From an uncultured Pelagibacteraceae bacterium (GTDB lineage Bacteria; Pseudomonadota; Alphaproteobacteria; Pelagibacterales; Pelagibacteraceae), in assembly GCA_902605865.1 (NCBI GenBank), contig CACLEJ010000008.1, positions 1 to 39,586 of the forward strand: a DNA stretch of 39,586 nt. The letters are read 5' to 3'. Made by a program: the position numbers and the translations under genes. Each line of letters opens with the position of its first letter. The first letter of the stretch is position 1. Positions 25,494-33,674 of the stretch are shown here, piece after piece. The notes beneath the pieces are model-generated. The model worked only from the letters and a program-made list of their open reading frames with translations. It made no database searches and was not told the DNA's origin.

Positions 25494-25721
25494 CTAAAAT
25501 GCAAATAAAATAATCAACGCAACTACTAGGCCAAACAATCCTGTTGCTTCAGCTAAAGCAAATCCTAATAATAAGTTAGGGAATTGTTTTTGAGCTGCAG
25601 ATGGATTTCTCATAGCACCAGATAAGTAATTACCAAAGATAATTCCTATACCAACTCCCGCACCTGCTAGTGCGATAGCTGCTAAACCTGCTCCTATCAT
25701 TTTTGCTGCTTCTAATTCCAT
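25494..25721 (-). CDS. atpE: ATP synthase F0 subunit c
   Basis: This is the rotor ring subunit, 75 residues long, with two hydrophobic helices joined by the polar loop RNP (residues 38-40). The ion-carrying carboxylate is Glu58 in GFALAEATGLF. Helix 1 (GAGVGIGIIFG) lacks the glutamine or glutamate that accompanies sodium binding, so proton coupling is most likely. The gene has an unusually strong ribosome-binding site (AAGGAGG, 25726-25732), which fits the need for many copies of c per complex. It is preceded by atpB (18-base gap) and followed by b' after 3 bases. Confidence 0.96.
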   Translation of the reverse strand: MELEAAKMIGAGLAAIALAGAGVGIGIIFGNYLSGAMRNPSAAQKQFPNLLLGFALAEATGLFGLVVALIILFAF

Positions 25722-25725
25722 TTTT

Positions 25726-25732
25726 CCTCCTT
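25726..25732 (-). promoter_or_regulatory. Strong Shine-Dalgarno for atpE
   Basis: Read on the minus strand, the sequence is AAGGAGG followed by four A residues and then the atpE ATG. This is a near-perfect complement to the 16S rRNA tail and stands out in a window where most genes have weak or no such site. It likely boosts c-subunit synthesis relative to the other F0 subunits translated from the same transcript. Confidence 0.75.
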
Positions 25733-25739
25733 TTTTTTA

Positions 25740-26474
25740 TTAATGGTGTAGATTTAATGCATCATTTAAATAAATGCATGTTAAAATTGCAAATACATAT
25801 GCTTGAAGAAATGCAACTAATATCTCCAAACCCGTAAGTGCAACCGAAAAACTAAGTGGAAGCCATCCACCTACAATTCCTAAGCTTATAACAAAGCCTC
25901 CAAATACCTTCATCATTGTGTGACCAGCCATCATATTAGCAAACAATCTTACAGATAAACTAATTGGTCTACTTAAATAAGAAATAATCTCAATAACCAC
26001 AATTAATGGAAGCAAAACCATTGGAACTCCACTTGGTACAAACAATTTCAAATATCCCAATCCATGTTTCATAAATCCAATAATTGTCACTCCAATGAAA
26101 ATAAATGCTGCCAATACAAATGTAACTATAATATGGCTTGTGACTGTAAATGCGTAAGGTATCATTCCAAACATGTTACAAAAAAGTACAAACATAAAAA
26201 GTGAAAAAATAAACGAAAAGTACGGTTTTGCTTTTGATCCTGCTGTGTCACTAATCATTTTGGCGACAAAGGAATAACTTAATTCTGATAATAATTGTAA
26301 TTTATCAGGTATTAGGGTTTTTTTCTTTGCTCCTAGATTAAAAATTATCAAAATGGCTAAGGAACTAATAACCATAAATAAACTTGCATTAGTGAAAGAA
26401 ATATCGACTGAGCCTAATTTAATTTCCGGACCAATTCGATAAACATTGAATTGGTACATTGGATTTGATGCCAT
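25740..26474 (-). CDS. atpB: ATP synthase F0 subunit a
   Basis: This is the stator proton channel subunit, 244 residues long, with about five or six membrane helices. The essential arginine is in the helix ISLSVRLFANMMAGHTMMK, and the last helices contain GLEILVAFLQAYVFAILTCI and the end motif YLNDALNLHH. It forms the two proton half-channels facing the c ring. It starts 13 bases after atpI and is followed by atpE. The N terminus, MASNPMYQFNVYRIGPEI, is typical of alphaproteobacterial subunit a, so the chosen start is reasonable. Confidence 0.96.
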   Translation of the reverse strand: MASNPMYQFNVYRIGPEIKLGSVDISFTNASLFMVISSLAILIIFNLGAKKKTLIPDKLQLLSELSYSFVAKMISDTAGSKAKPYFSFIFSLFMFVLFCNMFGMIPYAFTVTSHIIVTFVLAAFIFIGVTIIGFMKHGLGYLKLFVPSGVPMVLLPLIVVIEIISYLSRPISLSVRLFANMMAGHTMMKVFGGFVISLGIVGGWLPLSFSVALTGLEILVAFLQAYVFAILTCIYLNDALNLHH

Positions 26475-26487
26475 TATATTCTCTTAT

Positions 26488-26763
26488 TTATTTTTGCATT
26501 TTTTTTGCTGATTTAATTACATTCATTATTCCTGTAATTACTCCTACAAAAAAAAATATTAAAATTAACCATGGCTTAGTACCAAACCAATTGTCTAAAA
26601 TAAACCCAATAATTGTCCCAACAGCGACTGCAGCAACTAATTCTGTGCTCATTTTAAAAGCGTGACCCATCGCTGATGTTGATGGCTCTTTATTTTCAGA
26701 ATATTTAGATTTTGCTTTGTTTTTTGCACTTTTAAGGCGAGTTTTAAAATCTTCCTCTTCCAT
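26488..26763 (-). CDS. atpI: AtpI-type F0 accessory protein
   Basis: This small protein of 91 residues has a charged N-terminal part (residues 1-28) and two hydrophobic helices (about 40-58 and 64-82), with the glycine-rich VGTIIGFILDNWFGTKPW typical of AtpI. It is thought to help assemble the c ring or to transport magnesium, and is not part of the final enzyme. It leads the F0 operon and starts only 4 bases after the smc stop, so the ATP synthase genes may be read through from smc; no separate promoter space is present. Sequence divergence is high in this family, so position carries much of the weight. Confidence 0.88.
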   Translation of the reverse strand: MEEEDFKTRLKSAKNKAKSKYSENKEPSTSAMGHAFKMSTELVAAVAVGTIIGFILDNWFGTKPWLILIFFFVGVITGIMNVIKSAKKMQK

Positions 26764-26767
26764 TAAC

Positions 26768-29341
26768 CTAAGCTACCATGCTCTCAGCTTTTTGAAGGTC
26801 AACAGCAACTAGTTGACTTATTCCTTTCTCTGGCATTGTGACCCCATACAATCTATCCATTTTTGACATGGTTAATGCGTGGTGGGTCACTATTATAAAT
26901 CTTGTAGATGTAATCTTTGTCAGTTCATTTAATAGATTACAAAATCTTGTTACATTTGCATCATCTAGTGGTGCATCGACTTCGTCCAGAACGCAAATAG
27001 GGGATGGGTTTGTAAGAAAAACTGCAAATATAAGTGATAATGCTGTCAAAGCTTGTTCACCACCAGAAAGTAAAGTAATTGACTGCAGTCTTTTTCCTGG
27101 AGGACTGACCAGCATTTCTAAACCAGCATCTAATGGATCATCAGAGTCTACTAGTTCTAACTTAGCGCTACCCCCATTAAATAATTTTGTGTAAACCTCA
27201 TTAAATTTTCTACTCACTCTCTCAAAAGCTTCCAATAATCTTTCTCGACCTTTTTGATTAAGTTCAGTTATGCTCTCCTTTAATTTTAATATTGCTGTAA
27301 CAAGATCTTGTCTATCTTGTTCCATTTTTTTTATTTCAGTTTTATATTTTTCAGTTTCATCATCTGCTCTCAAATTAACAGATCCAAGTTTCTCTCTTTC
27401 TCTCTTTTTTTCATCTAGTAACTCTTCTTGAGTGACTAAGTCAGGAAATTCAGAATCTTTTTCAAGATTAGAATAATTAAGTATATTGCCTTCTTCAACG
27501 TTCAAATCTGTCATAACTCTTTCTAAAAGATCATTTCTTCTTTTATTTAAACCTTCAATGGTTGCTCCAGAGCTAGCTTTCTTTTCTCTAATTTCAATTG
27601 AATTTTCTTTTGTATTATTTAATTGGTTTCTAATTTCTGTAATATTATTATCGATTTTTTCAACTAAAATTTCATTCTCATTTTTTTCATTTTCTGAAAT
27701 CCTTAAGTTTTCAGAAATTTTCCCTTTTTTTTCTGCTTGAGATTGAGGTTGTTTTTCCAGAGCATTCAATTTTTCTAAAAGCTTATTTTTTCTTGTGTTG
27801 AGTTCATTAACCATCTTTTCAGAATTAGTTAAAAGATTTTGCCAGCTTTCAAATTCTTGATCAATTATACCAATTCTTTCTTTTCTTTTGATAGACTCAT
27901 TTTTTATGTTTTGATTTTTACTGTAAGTTTCAGCATAATCGTCCTGTAATTTTTTTATTTGATCACTTTTTGATGATAGAGTTGAATTCACATTATCATT
28001 CTCAACTTCTTTAACTTTCATAGTTAAATAGGATAAATCGATTATACATTCATCTAAAATTTTTATTGTCTGATGGTTTCTATTTTCTGAAATTAGTTTT
28101 TTAACTTCCTCTATTTTACTTTTTATGTTGGTAATAATTTCATTATTTTTTTGTAGAGATTCAGCACTAAAACTCTCTAATAATTCATCCATTCTATCTT
28201 GCTCACTTTTTAATTTCGATTTAGAGTTTTCTAGATCTTGATTGGAAAGTTTTTCTGTTTCATAATATTTTGAATCTGTATCAATTAAGATATTTCTCTC
28301 CTCTTTTAATCTTTTTTCGTTAGAATTTGCGTCAATTACTATGCTTTTTTCTCTATCTATGTCTTCATCTATAACTTTTATAGAGCTTTTAATTGTATCT
28401 ATTTCCTCATTTATTCTAGTACTTTCCTCATCTAAAGCTTTCAGCTCAAGGTTTAACCTTTGAATCTTAGATAAATTTTCAATATTTTTTTGTCTTATTG
28501 GCTCTACTCTTTCAAGTTCATTTTTAATTTTAGTTTCTAATTCTTCAATTTGTTTATTAAATTCTTCTACTTTTCCATCTGCCTCATTATTTACTTTATT
28601 TTCTAAAGTGATTTCTTTATCAATTTCTATAAGTCTTAAATAATAAAGCCCTGCCTCAACTTTTTTTATTTCTTCTGAAATTAATTTATACTTTGCAGCT
28701 TCCTCAGCTTGTTTTTCTAAATTTGCTAATTGTTTTTCTTGTTGTCTTCTAAGTTCGTCGGCTCTCTTTAAATTATTTTCTGCTGCTCCTAATCTAATTT
28801 CTGCTTCATGCCTTCTAACATGCAAACCAGCTATTCCAGCAGCTTCTTCAAGTATAGCTCTTCTATCAGATGGTTTTGCTGTAACTAATGCTCCAATTCT
28901 GCCTTGACTTATCAGCGATGGCGAATGAGCCCCTGTAGATAGATCTGCAAAAAACATTTGTGCATCTTTTGCTCTAACTTCTTTGTTGTTTATGTAAAAC
29001 TTTGATCCTTTGTCTTTCTCAATCTTTCTTCGAATTTCTATTTCCTCTAGATCGTTATATTGGTGTGGTCCATCCCTATTTTCATTGTTCAAGCTTAAAA
29101 CTACTTCAGCAATATTTTTTGAAGGTTTATTTGATGTACCTGAAAATATAACATCTTCCATCCCAGACCCTCTCATGCTTTTTGCCGAAGTCTCTCCCAT
29201 ACACCATCTAAGAGATTCAACTATGTTTGACTTACCACAACCGTTAGGACCAACAATTCCTGTAAGGCCTTTTTCAATTAAAAAATTTGTTTTCTCAGCA
29301 AAAGACTTAAAGCCATTTAATTGGATTTTTTTAAACTCCAT
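26768..29341 (-). CDS. smc: Chromosome segregation SMC protein, short and apparently without hinge
   Basis: SMC organises and segregates the chromosome as an ATP-driven dimer. Both head halves are clear: N-terminal Walker A at residues 31-38 (GPNGCGKS) with ISQGRIG at 144-150, and C-terminal signature LLSGGEQAL (from 757) with Walker B PICVLDEVDAPLDD (781-794). The protein has only 857 residues against about 1,150-1,200 in typical bacterial SMCs. Residues 170-690 are almost all charged heptad-like sequence. I find no globular hinge domain with its conserved glycines; only a mild break occurs near 385-450 (SAESLQKNN through DECIIDLSYL). There is no CxxC zinc hook as in Rad50. The gene lies between dsbA-like (8 bases) and atpI (4 bases). 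Confidence 0.93.
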   Translation of the reverse strand: MEFKKIQLNGFKSFAEKTNFLIEKGLTGIVGPNGCGKSNIVESLRWCMGETSAKSMRGSGMEDVIFSGTSNKPSKNIAEVVLSLNNENRDGPHQYNDLEEIEIRRKIEKDKGSKFYINNKEVRAKDAQMFFADLSTGAHSPSLISQGRIGALVTAKPSDRRAILEEAAGIAGLHVRRHEAEIRLGAAENNLKRADELRRQQEKQLANLEKQAEEAAKYKLISEEIKKVEAGLYYLRLIEIDKEITLENKVNNEADGKVEEFNKQIEELETKIKNELERVEPIRQKNIENLSKIQRLNLELKALDEESTRINEEIDTIKSSIKVIDEDIDREKSIVIDANSNEKRLKEERNILIDTDSKYYETEKLSNQDLENSKSKLKSEQDRMDELLESFSAESLQKNNEIITNIKSKIEEVKKLISENRNHQTIKILDECIIDLSYLTMKVKEVENDNVNSTLSSKSDQIKKLQDDYAETYSKNQNIKNESIKRKERIGIIDQEFESWQNLLTNSEKMVNELNTRKNKLLEKLNALEKQPQSQAEKKGKISENLRISENEKNENEILVEKIDNNITEIRNQLNNTKENSIEIREKKASSGATIEGLNKRRNDLLERVMTDLNVEEGNILNYSNLEKDSEFPDLVTQEELLDEKKREREKLGSVNLRADDETEKYKTEIKKMEQDRQDLVTAILKLKESITELNQKGRERLLEAFERVSRKFNEVYTKLFNGGSAKLELVDSDDPLDAGLEMLVSPPGKRLQSITLLSGGEQALTALSLIFAVFLTNPSPICVLDEVDAPLDDANVTRFCNLLNELTKITSTRFIIVTHHALTMSKMDRLYGVTMPEKGISQLVAVDLQKAESMVA

Positions 29342-29349
29342 TCAATGAC

Positions 29350-29931
29350 TTATATCAGTTTTTCTATATATTTTTTTAATTTTTTATAGTTGGATGTATT
29401 TTCGAACTTTTCACCATTGATTATAAGTGTTGGTGTTGCCTCTATTTTGTAGTTTTTAGCTCCATTGATTCGGTCTTCTAAAATAAAATCTTCAATTTTT
29501 GAGTCTGCTATACATTTCTCAAAATCTAATTTAAAATTTGATTCTTGAATTACCTTCTTTAGATTTTTGTTAAGATCTTCAATAGTGCTTCCTCTTACCC
29601 AGCTACTTTGATTTTTATATAAATGATGAAGTATTTCTGAATTTCCATCATTCTTACAATGAGCTATTTTTGATGCATTAAATGCAGCCATATCTAATGG
29701 AAAATTTCTAAATTCGATTAAAATTAAACCTTTATCTATAAAATCAGTTTTCAAGCTAGGATAAACATTTTTATGGAAATCTGCACAATGACTACATGTT
29801 AAAGATTCAAAAACTATAAGTTTTACTTTTGCATCTACATCACCCTCTGTGATCGATTTAATATCTGCTTTTGCATAAATGCTAATAAAAAATAAAGATA
29901 TTATAAATGTTTGTATTAATATTTTTTTCAT
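29350..29931 (-). CDS. DsbA-like periplasmic thiol oxidoreductase
   Basis: This thioredoxin-fold protein of 193 residues has a signal peptide (residues 1-22, ending YAKA). The active site is Cys46-Ser-His-Cys49 in the motif SLTCSHCADFH, and the cis-proline loop is EATPTLIING. It most resembles the DsbA/thioredoxin_4 group found next to smc in alphaproteobacteria, and would introduce or exchange disulfides in the periplasm. The start overlaps the dciA stop (ATGA at 29931-29928), and smc begins 8 bases downstream, so all three are probably one transcript. The exact partner (DsbB or another) is not visible here. Confidence 0.89.
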   Translation of the reverse strand: MKKILIQTFIISLFFISIYAKADIKSITEGDVDAKVKLIVFESLTCSHCADFHKNVYPSLKTDFIDKGLILIEFRNFPLDMAAFNASKIAHCKNDGNSEILHHLYKNQSSWVRGSTIEDLNKNLKKVIQESNFKLDFEKCIADSKIEDFILEDRINGAKNYKIEATPTLIINGEKFENTSNYKKLKKYIEKLI

Positions 29932-30407
29932 CTCGATTTTAATAATTTATTTAATTCTAATAGTGATTGTTTTATTTTATCATTTTTAATATTGGTAATC
30001 TTCTTAATATTTTTATTATTTGTCGCATTATTTATTTTATCTTCTTTAATTTTTTCAAACTCTCCCTCAAAAGTCTTCAATTTTATGTCGTCAACTACAT
30101 TATAACCAAAAAATATATTCATTTTTTTTATTATTTCTTTTTTAGAGTATTCAAGATCTACTTCATTTCCTCTTTTGACCATTATGTTTAAACAGCTTCC
30201 ATTTAATTTAGAATTTTTAAATGATCTTGGATAGGAAACATTAAATAATTCCTTACCGACAAGAAATTTCCAATTATCTAAAGTATTTGAATAAATTTGA
30301 CCTTTTTTATTCAATATTCTTTTTGCTTCTTGGGGCAAAGTATCTTTAAAAGATCTTAGTCCTTGAACAGATTTAGTTCTCTGCTTAGTATTATATTTAA
30401 AATTCAT
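29928..30407 (-). CDS. dciA: DUF721/DciA family replicative helicase loader
   Basis: This basic protein of 159 residues has an N-terminal DUF721 domain (about residues 15-110), with SYPRSFKNSKLNGSCLNIMV typical of DciA. A lysine- and asparagine-rich tail follows. DciA loads the DnaB helicase in bacteria that lack DnaC. I place the start at the ATG at 30407 (MNFKYNTK) rather than the TTG at 30419, since the ATG abuts the divergent mutY ATG at 30408 exactly. The stop overlaps the dsbA-like start (ATGA). Sequence conservation in this family is low, so the call depends partly on its place between mutY and dsbA-like/smc. Confidence 0.8.
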   Translation of the reverse strand: MNFKYNTKQRTKSVQGLRSFKDTLPQEAKRILNKKGQIYSNTLDNWKFLVGKELFNVSYPRSFKNSKLNGSCLNIMVKRGNEVDLEYSKKEIIKKMNIFFGYNVVDDIKLKTFEGEFEKIKEDKINNATNNKNIKKITNIKNDKIKQSLLELNKLLKSR

Positions 30408-31394
30408 ATGACAAGCCAAAACATACCAAATAAAATTTTAAATTGGTACGATAATAATAAAAGAGACCTGCCTTGGCGAAGAAAAGTCTCTAGAGTTCAA
30501 AAAGAATACTTTACTTTAGTGAGTGAATTTATGTTGCAGCAAACTCAAGTTAAAACCGTAATACCTTATTTTGAAAATTTTATTTTAAAAATCCCAGATT
30601 TAAAAAGTTTATCAAGAGTTAGAGATGATAAATTGATGAAATGTTGGGAAGGATTAGGGTATTATTCAAGAGCCAGAAATCTTAAAAAATCAGCAAAAAA
30701 AATTATAAATGAATTTGAGGGCAAGCTTCCAAAAAATGATGAAGATTTAAAATCTCTTCCTGGGATTGGAGATTATACATCTAAAGCAATTATGGCAATT
30801 GCATTCAATAAGAAAATAATTCCTTTAGATGGAAATGTTGAAAGAGTTCTAAAAAGGATATTTTATTTAAAAAAAGAAAAAGAAATTTCTAAAGAAAGTT
30901 TACATAAAAAAAAAACTTTTTTTGAAAAAACAATTAGAGCTAGTGATTATGCTCAAGCTATAATGGAAATAGGAGCGTTAATCTGTAAACCATCCAACCC
31001 ACTTTGTGATCAATGTCCTATTTCAACAAGTTGCAAATCCTTTAAAAAAAATGACTTTGAAATAATTAAAATTAATAAATTTAATAAACAAAAGTTTTTT
31101 GAAGCAAATATTTTTCAAAATAAGCAGAATAATTATTATCTTTTAAAAAACAGAAAATTTAACTTTTTAAAAGATATGCCTATATTCCCTATGAATGAGA
31201 TACCTAAGGTAAAATTTAAAAACCATGTAGGAAAAAGGATTAATATAAAAATGTCGAATATGGATATGAGAATTGCAATTAATATGAAAAATAATTTACC
31301 AGAGAAGAAGGATGGGTTTTTTGTTAATGTTAAAGATTTAAGTAATTGGACTTTACCTTCATTTACAAAGAAAATACTTAATAGTATCAAATAA
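30408..31394 (+). CDS. mutY: A/G-specific adenine DNA glycosylase
   Basis: MutY removes adenine paired with 8-oxoguanine. From the ATG at 30408 it has 328 residues and begins, as usual, just before WYDNNKRDLPWRR. Catalytic Glu40 (SEFMLQQTQ) and Asp141 (PLDGNVERV) are present. The helix-hairpin-helix is LPGIGDYTSKAI (117-128). The four iron-sulfur ligands Cys193, Cys200, Cys203 and Cys209 keep the C-x6-C-x2-C-x5-C spacing. The C-terminal NUDIX-like recognition domain is present but short and diverged. A longer reading frame from a TTG at 30363 exists but would overlap dciA. The start codon touches the dciA start back to back. The FAD monooxygenase gene follows after 4 bases. Confidence 0.95.
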   Translation: MTSQNIPNKILNWYDNNKRDLPWRRKVSRVQKEYFTLVSEFMLQQTQVKTVIPYFENFILKIPDLKSLSRVRDDKLMKCWEGLGYYSRARNLKKSAKKIINEFEGKLPKNDEDLKSLPGIGDYTSKAIMAIAFNKKIIPLDGNVERVLKRIFYLKKEKEISKESLHKKKTFFEKTIRASDYAQAIMEIGALICKPSNPLCDQCPISTSCKSFKKNDFEIIKINKFNKQKFFEANIFQNKQNNYYLLKNRKFNFLKDMPIFPMNEIPKVKFKNHVGKRINIKMSNMDMRIAINMKNNLPEKKDGFFVNVKDLSNWTLPSFTKKILNSIK

Positions 31395-31398
31395 ATTA

Positions 31399-32529
31399 AT
31401 GAAAAAAATTGCAATTATTGGTGGAGGAATATCAGGATTATATTTTGCAAATCTTTTAAATAATGAAAAAGATTTTGAATATAAGATATTTGAAAAAAAA
31501 GATAATTATAATTTCCTTGAAGGTTATGGAATTCAATTATCAGTAAATAGTATAAAATTATTAAATAGTATAGGATTTAAAAATCTACCTGCATCTGAAG
31601 TTAGCTTTCCGTCAAAAGTGAATTTCATACAAGCAAATAATTCCAAAAAAATTTGCGATATAGACCTTACACAATTTAATGATTCATTAAATCGATACAC
31701 TACCTTAAAAAGATCAACATTATTAAAATTCTTATTTCAAAACATCCCACAAGAAAAAATAAATTTTAATTCAAATATAACAAAAGTAGATAATTCTAAT
31801 GGCATCAGAATTTCTTTTGGAGATAATAAAAATGAAGAATTCGATTATTTAATTATTTCGGACGGTATTTTTTCTAAAACGAGGTCACTAATTTTTAATA
31901 AAAGCATATATCCAAAATATAATCTTAATGTTGCACTGCGAGGTAAATTAAATGGTGATTATGGAAGTGATATTTCAATATATATGGGATCAAATAGTCA
32001 CTATGTCATCTACCCTGTAAATCAAAATAATGAATACAATTTTGTAGCTATTATAAAAAAAAAACTATCCTCAGATGAATTGCAAAATCATGATTTATTC
32101 AAATCTGAAGAATTTTTAGCATCGTTAGTATCAGGTTTACAAAAAACATCGCAAATAAGCTCAAAAAATTTAAGTGAATTGAAATCATTTCCTGTTCACG
32201 TTAGCAGCGAATTTCCAAGTCTAAATAAAAAAAATATATTTTTGTCAGGCGATGCTTTATTTACATTCCCTCCATCATTTGCTCAAGGAGCTTCCCAAAG
32301 TATTGAAACTGCAAACGATATATTTAAAAGTATTTTTAGTGGTACAAATGAATTCTATCAAGAAAGGATTCGTAGTATTTCTTCTATAAATAATAAATCA
32401 AAATTAAACCATTTTACATTTCACTTATCAAATCCCATCAATATTTTTATTAGAAATAAAATTTTGAAATATCTCTCAAAAAATAAAAAATTTCTTGAAA
32501 ATTATTTGGGTAAAATTTACAGAGCTTAA
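31399..32529 (+). CDS. FAD-dependent monooxygenase (UbiH/PHBH-like fold)
   Basis: This flavoprotein of 376 residues is of the class A monooxygenase type. The N-terminal Rossmann motif is KKIAIIGGGISGLYFANLLN, the DG motif region is YLIISDGIFSKTR, and the GD motif is FLSGDALFTFPPSFAQGAS, which binds the FAD ribityl chain. Such enzymes hydroxylate aromatic rings, for example in ubiquinone synthesis (UbiH, UbiF, UbiM) or salicylate breakdown. I cannot assign the substrate. The FPVHVSSEFPS stretch before the GD motif differs from the usual UbiH pattern. It follows mutY by 4 bases, and its stop codon overlaps the convergent ccrM stop in TTAA. Confidence 0.82.
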   Translation: MKKIAIIGGGISGLYFANLLNNEKDFEYKIFEKKDNYNFLEGYGIQLSVNSIKLLNSIGFKNLPASEVSFPSKVNFIQANNSKKICDIDLTQFNDSLNRYTTLKRSTLLKFLFQNIPQEKINFNSNITKVDNSNGIRISFGDNKNEEFDYLIISDGIFSKTRSLIFNKSIYPKYNLNVALRGKLNGDYGSDISIYMGSNSHYVIYPVNQNNEYNFVAIIKKKLSSDELQNHDLFKSEEFLASLVSGLQKTSQISSKNLSELKSFPVHVSSEFPSLNKKNIFLSGDALFTFPPSFAQGASQSIETANDIFKSIFSGTNEFYQERIRSISSINNKSKLNHFTFHLSNPINIFIRNKILKYLSKNKKFLENYLGKIYRA

Positions 32530-33599
32530 TTTGCAGGCCTTAATCTTTGTCTCAAATCATCAATTGGCTTTAAAGAATTTCCAGATTTATAATGCCAAAA
32601 TGTCCATCCGTTACAACTTTCTGCACCAATAATTTTTGCTGCAACTTTATGGATTGAACCCTCTGATTGTTGATATTTGATACTTCCATCCACCATAATT
32701 TTAGCATTTACTTTTTTCTTTTGATCATAAATTTCTGTTCCAGGTTTAATTAAGCCCATTTCAACTAATGATCCAAAAGGAATTCTTGGTTTTGATCTAT
32801 TATTTTGAAGTGTATCTAGATATTCATCTTTTATAATATCTGTATTGTTTAATCTTTTTCTTGAAGCATCAAAATAATTTTTTTCCTTTTCAATTCCAAA
32901 ATATTTTCTACCTAATTTTTTAGAAACAACAGCCGTGGTACCTGATCCTAAAAATGGATCTAAAATAAAATCATTTTTATTTGATGAGGCTAATATTATT
33001 CTATGGAGTAACGCTTCTGGTTTTTGAGTAGAATGGACTTTTTTTCCGTTGTTTTTTAATCTTTCTTTGCCATTACAGATTGGAAGGTTCCATGTAGATC
33101 TCATTTGGAGGTCATCATTCAAGCATTTTAATGATTGATAATTGAAAGTGTATTTCGACCTCTCACTTTTTGATGCCCAAATAAGTGTTTCATGTGCGTT
33201 AGTAAACCTTGTTCCCCTAAAATTTGGCATTGGATTATTTTTATTCCAAATTACATCGTTTAGTATCCAAAAACCTAAATCTTGAATTGTAGTACCCACT
33301 CTAAAAATATTGTGATAACTACCTATTACCCAAATCGATCCATTCTTTTTTAAAATTCTCTTACATTCTTTTAACCAATCAAAAGTAAATTCATCATAAC
33401 TTTTAAAACTTTCAAATTGATCCCATTTATCGTCTACAGCATCTACTTTAGATGTATCCGGTCTACTCAATTCTTTTTTTAATTGAAGGTTGTAAGGGGG
33501 ATCAGCAAAAATAAGATCAAAAGTTTCATCAGGAATTTTTTTTAATTCCTCTAAACTATCTCCATTAATAATTTTGTTTTTTAAAGTTTGATTACTCAT
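32526..33599 (-). CDS. ccrM: GANTC adenine methyltransferase CcrM
   Basis: CcrM methylates adenine in GANTC and times cell-cycle gene expression in alphaproteobacteria. This 357-residue beta-class N6-adenine methyltransferase has motif IV DPPYNL (from Asp33) before the SAM motif DPFLGSGTTAVV (from Asp214). The C-terminal part, about 270-355, is the RAMA domain seen in CcrM (LIKPGTEIYDQ through GWTFWHYKSG). It is an orphan methyltransferase, with no restriction gene nearby. It lies 75 bases downstream of rnhB. That leader carries a cluster of GANTC sites, suggesting autoregulation. The stop overlaps the convergent monooxygenase stop. Confidence 0.95.
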   Translation of the reverse strand: MSNQTLKNKIINGDSLEELKKIPDETFDLIFADPPYNLQLKKELSRPDTSKVDAVDDKWDQFESFKSYDEFTFDWLKECKRILKKNGSIWVIGSYHNIFRVGTTIQDLGFWILNDVIWNKNNPMPNFRGTRFTNAHETLIWASKSERSKYTFNYQSLKCLNDDLQMRSTWNLPICNGKERLKNNGKKVHSTQKPEALLHRIILASSNKNDFILDPFLGSGTTAVVSKKLGRKYFGIEKEKNYFDASRKRLNNTDIIKDEYLDTLQNNRSKPRIPFGSLVEMGLIKPGTEIYDQKKKVNAKIMVDGSIKYQQSEGSIHKVAAKIIGAESCNGWTFWHYKSGNSLKPIDDLRQRLRPAN

Positions 33600-33615
33600 T
33601 TTTTAATTATTAATT

Positions 33616-33634
33616 AGACTCCAGAGTAGAGTCT
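33616..33634. promoter_or_regulatory. GANTC-bearing inverted repeat in the ccrM leader
   Basis: The sequence AGACTC-N7-GAGTCT is a perfect 6-bp inverted repeat whose arms each contain a CcrM target (GACTC at 33617-33621 and GAGTC at 33629-33633). It lies 17-35 bases upstream of the ccrM start. Two more targets follow at 33661-33665 and 33689-33693, the last inside the rnhB 3' end. In Caulobacter, methylation of GANTC sites near the ccrM promoter represses the gene, so a similar feedback is plausible here. The pairing could also form a short RNA hairpin. Confidence 0.5.
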
Positions 33635-33674
33635 CCGTCAACCTGAGATTGAATTATTTTGAGTCTACTTGTTA

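Noticed and set aside
26838..27194. 118-codon plus-strand open frame inside smc
   Set aside because: It is antisense to the conserved SMC ATPase head, and its serine-rich composition is a product of the complementary codons.
28050..28056. Single Cys in the middle of SMC considered as a Rad50-type zinc hook
   Set aside because: A zinc hook needs a CxxC pair at the coiled-coil apex. Only one cysteine (DECIIDL) is present and both heads are SMC-type, not Rad50-type.
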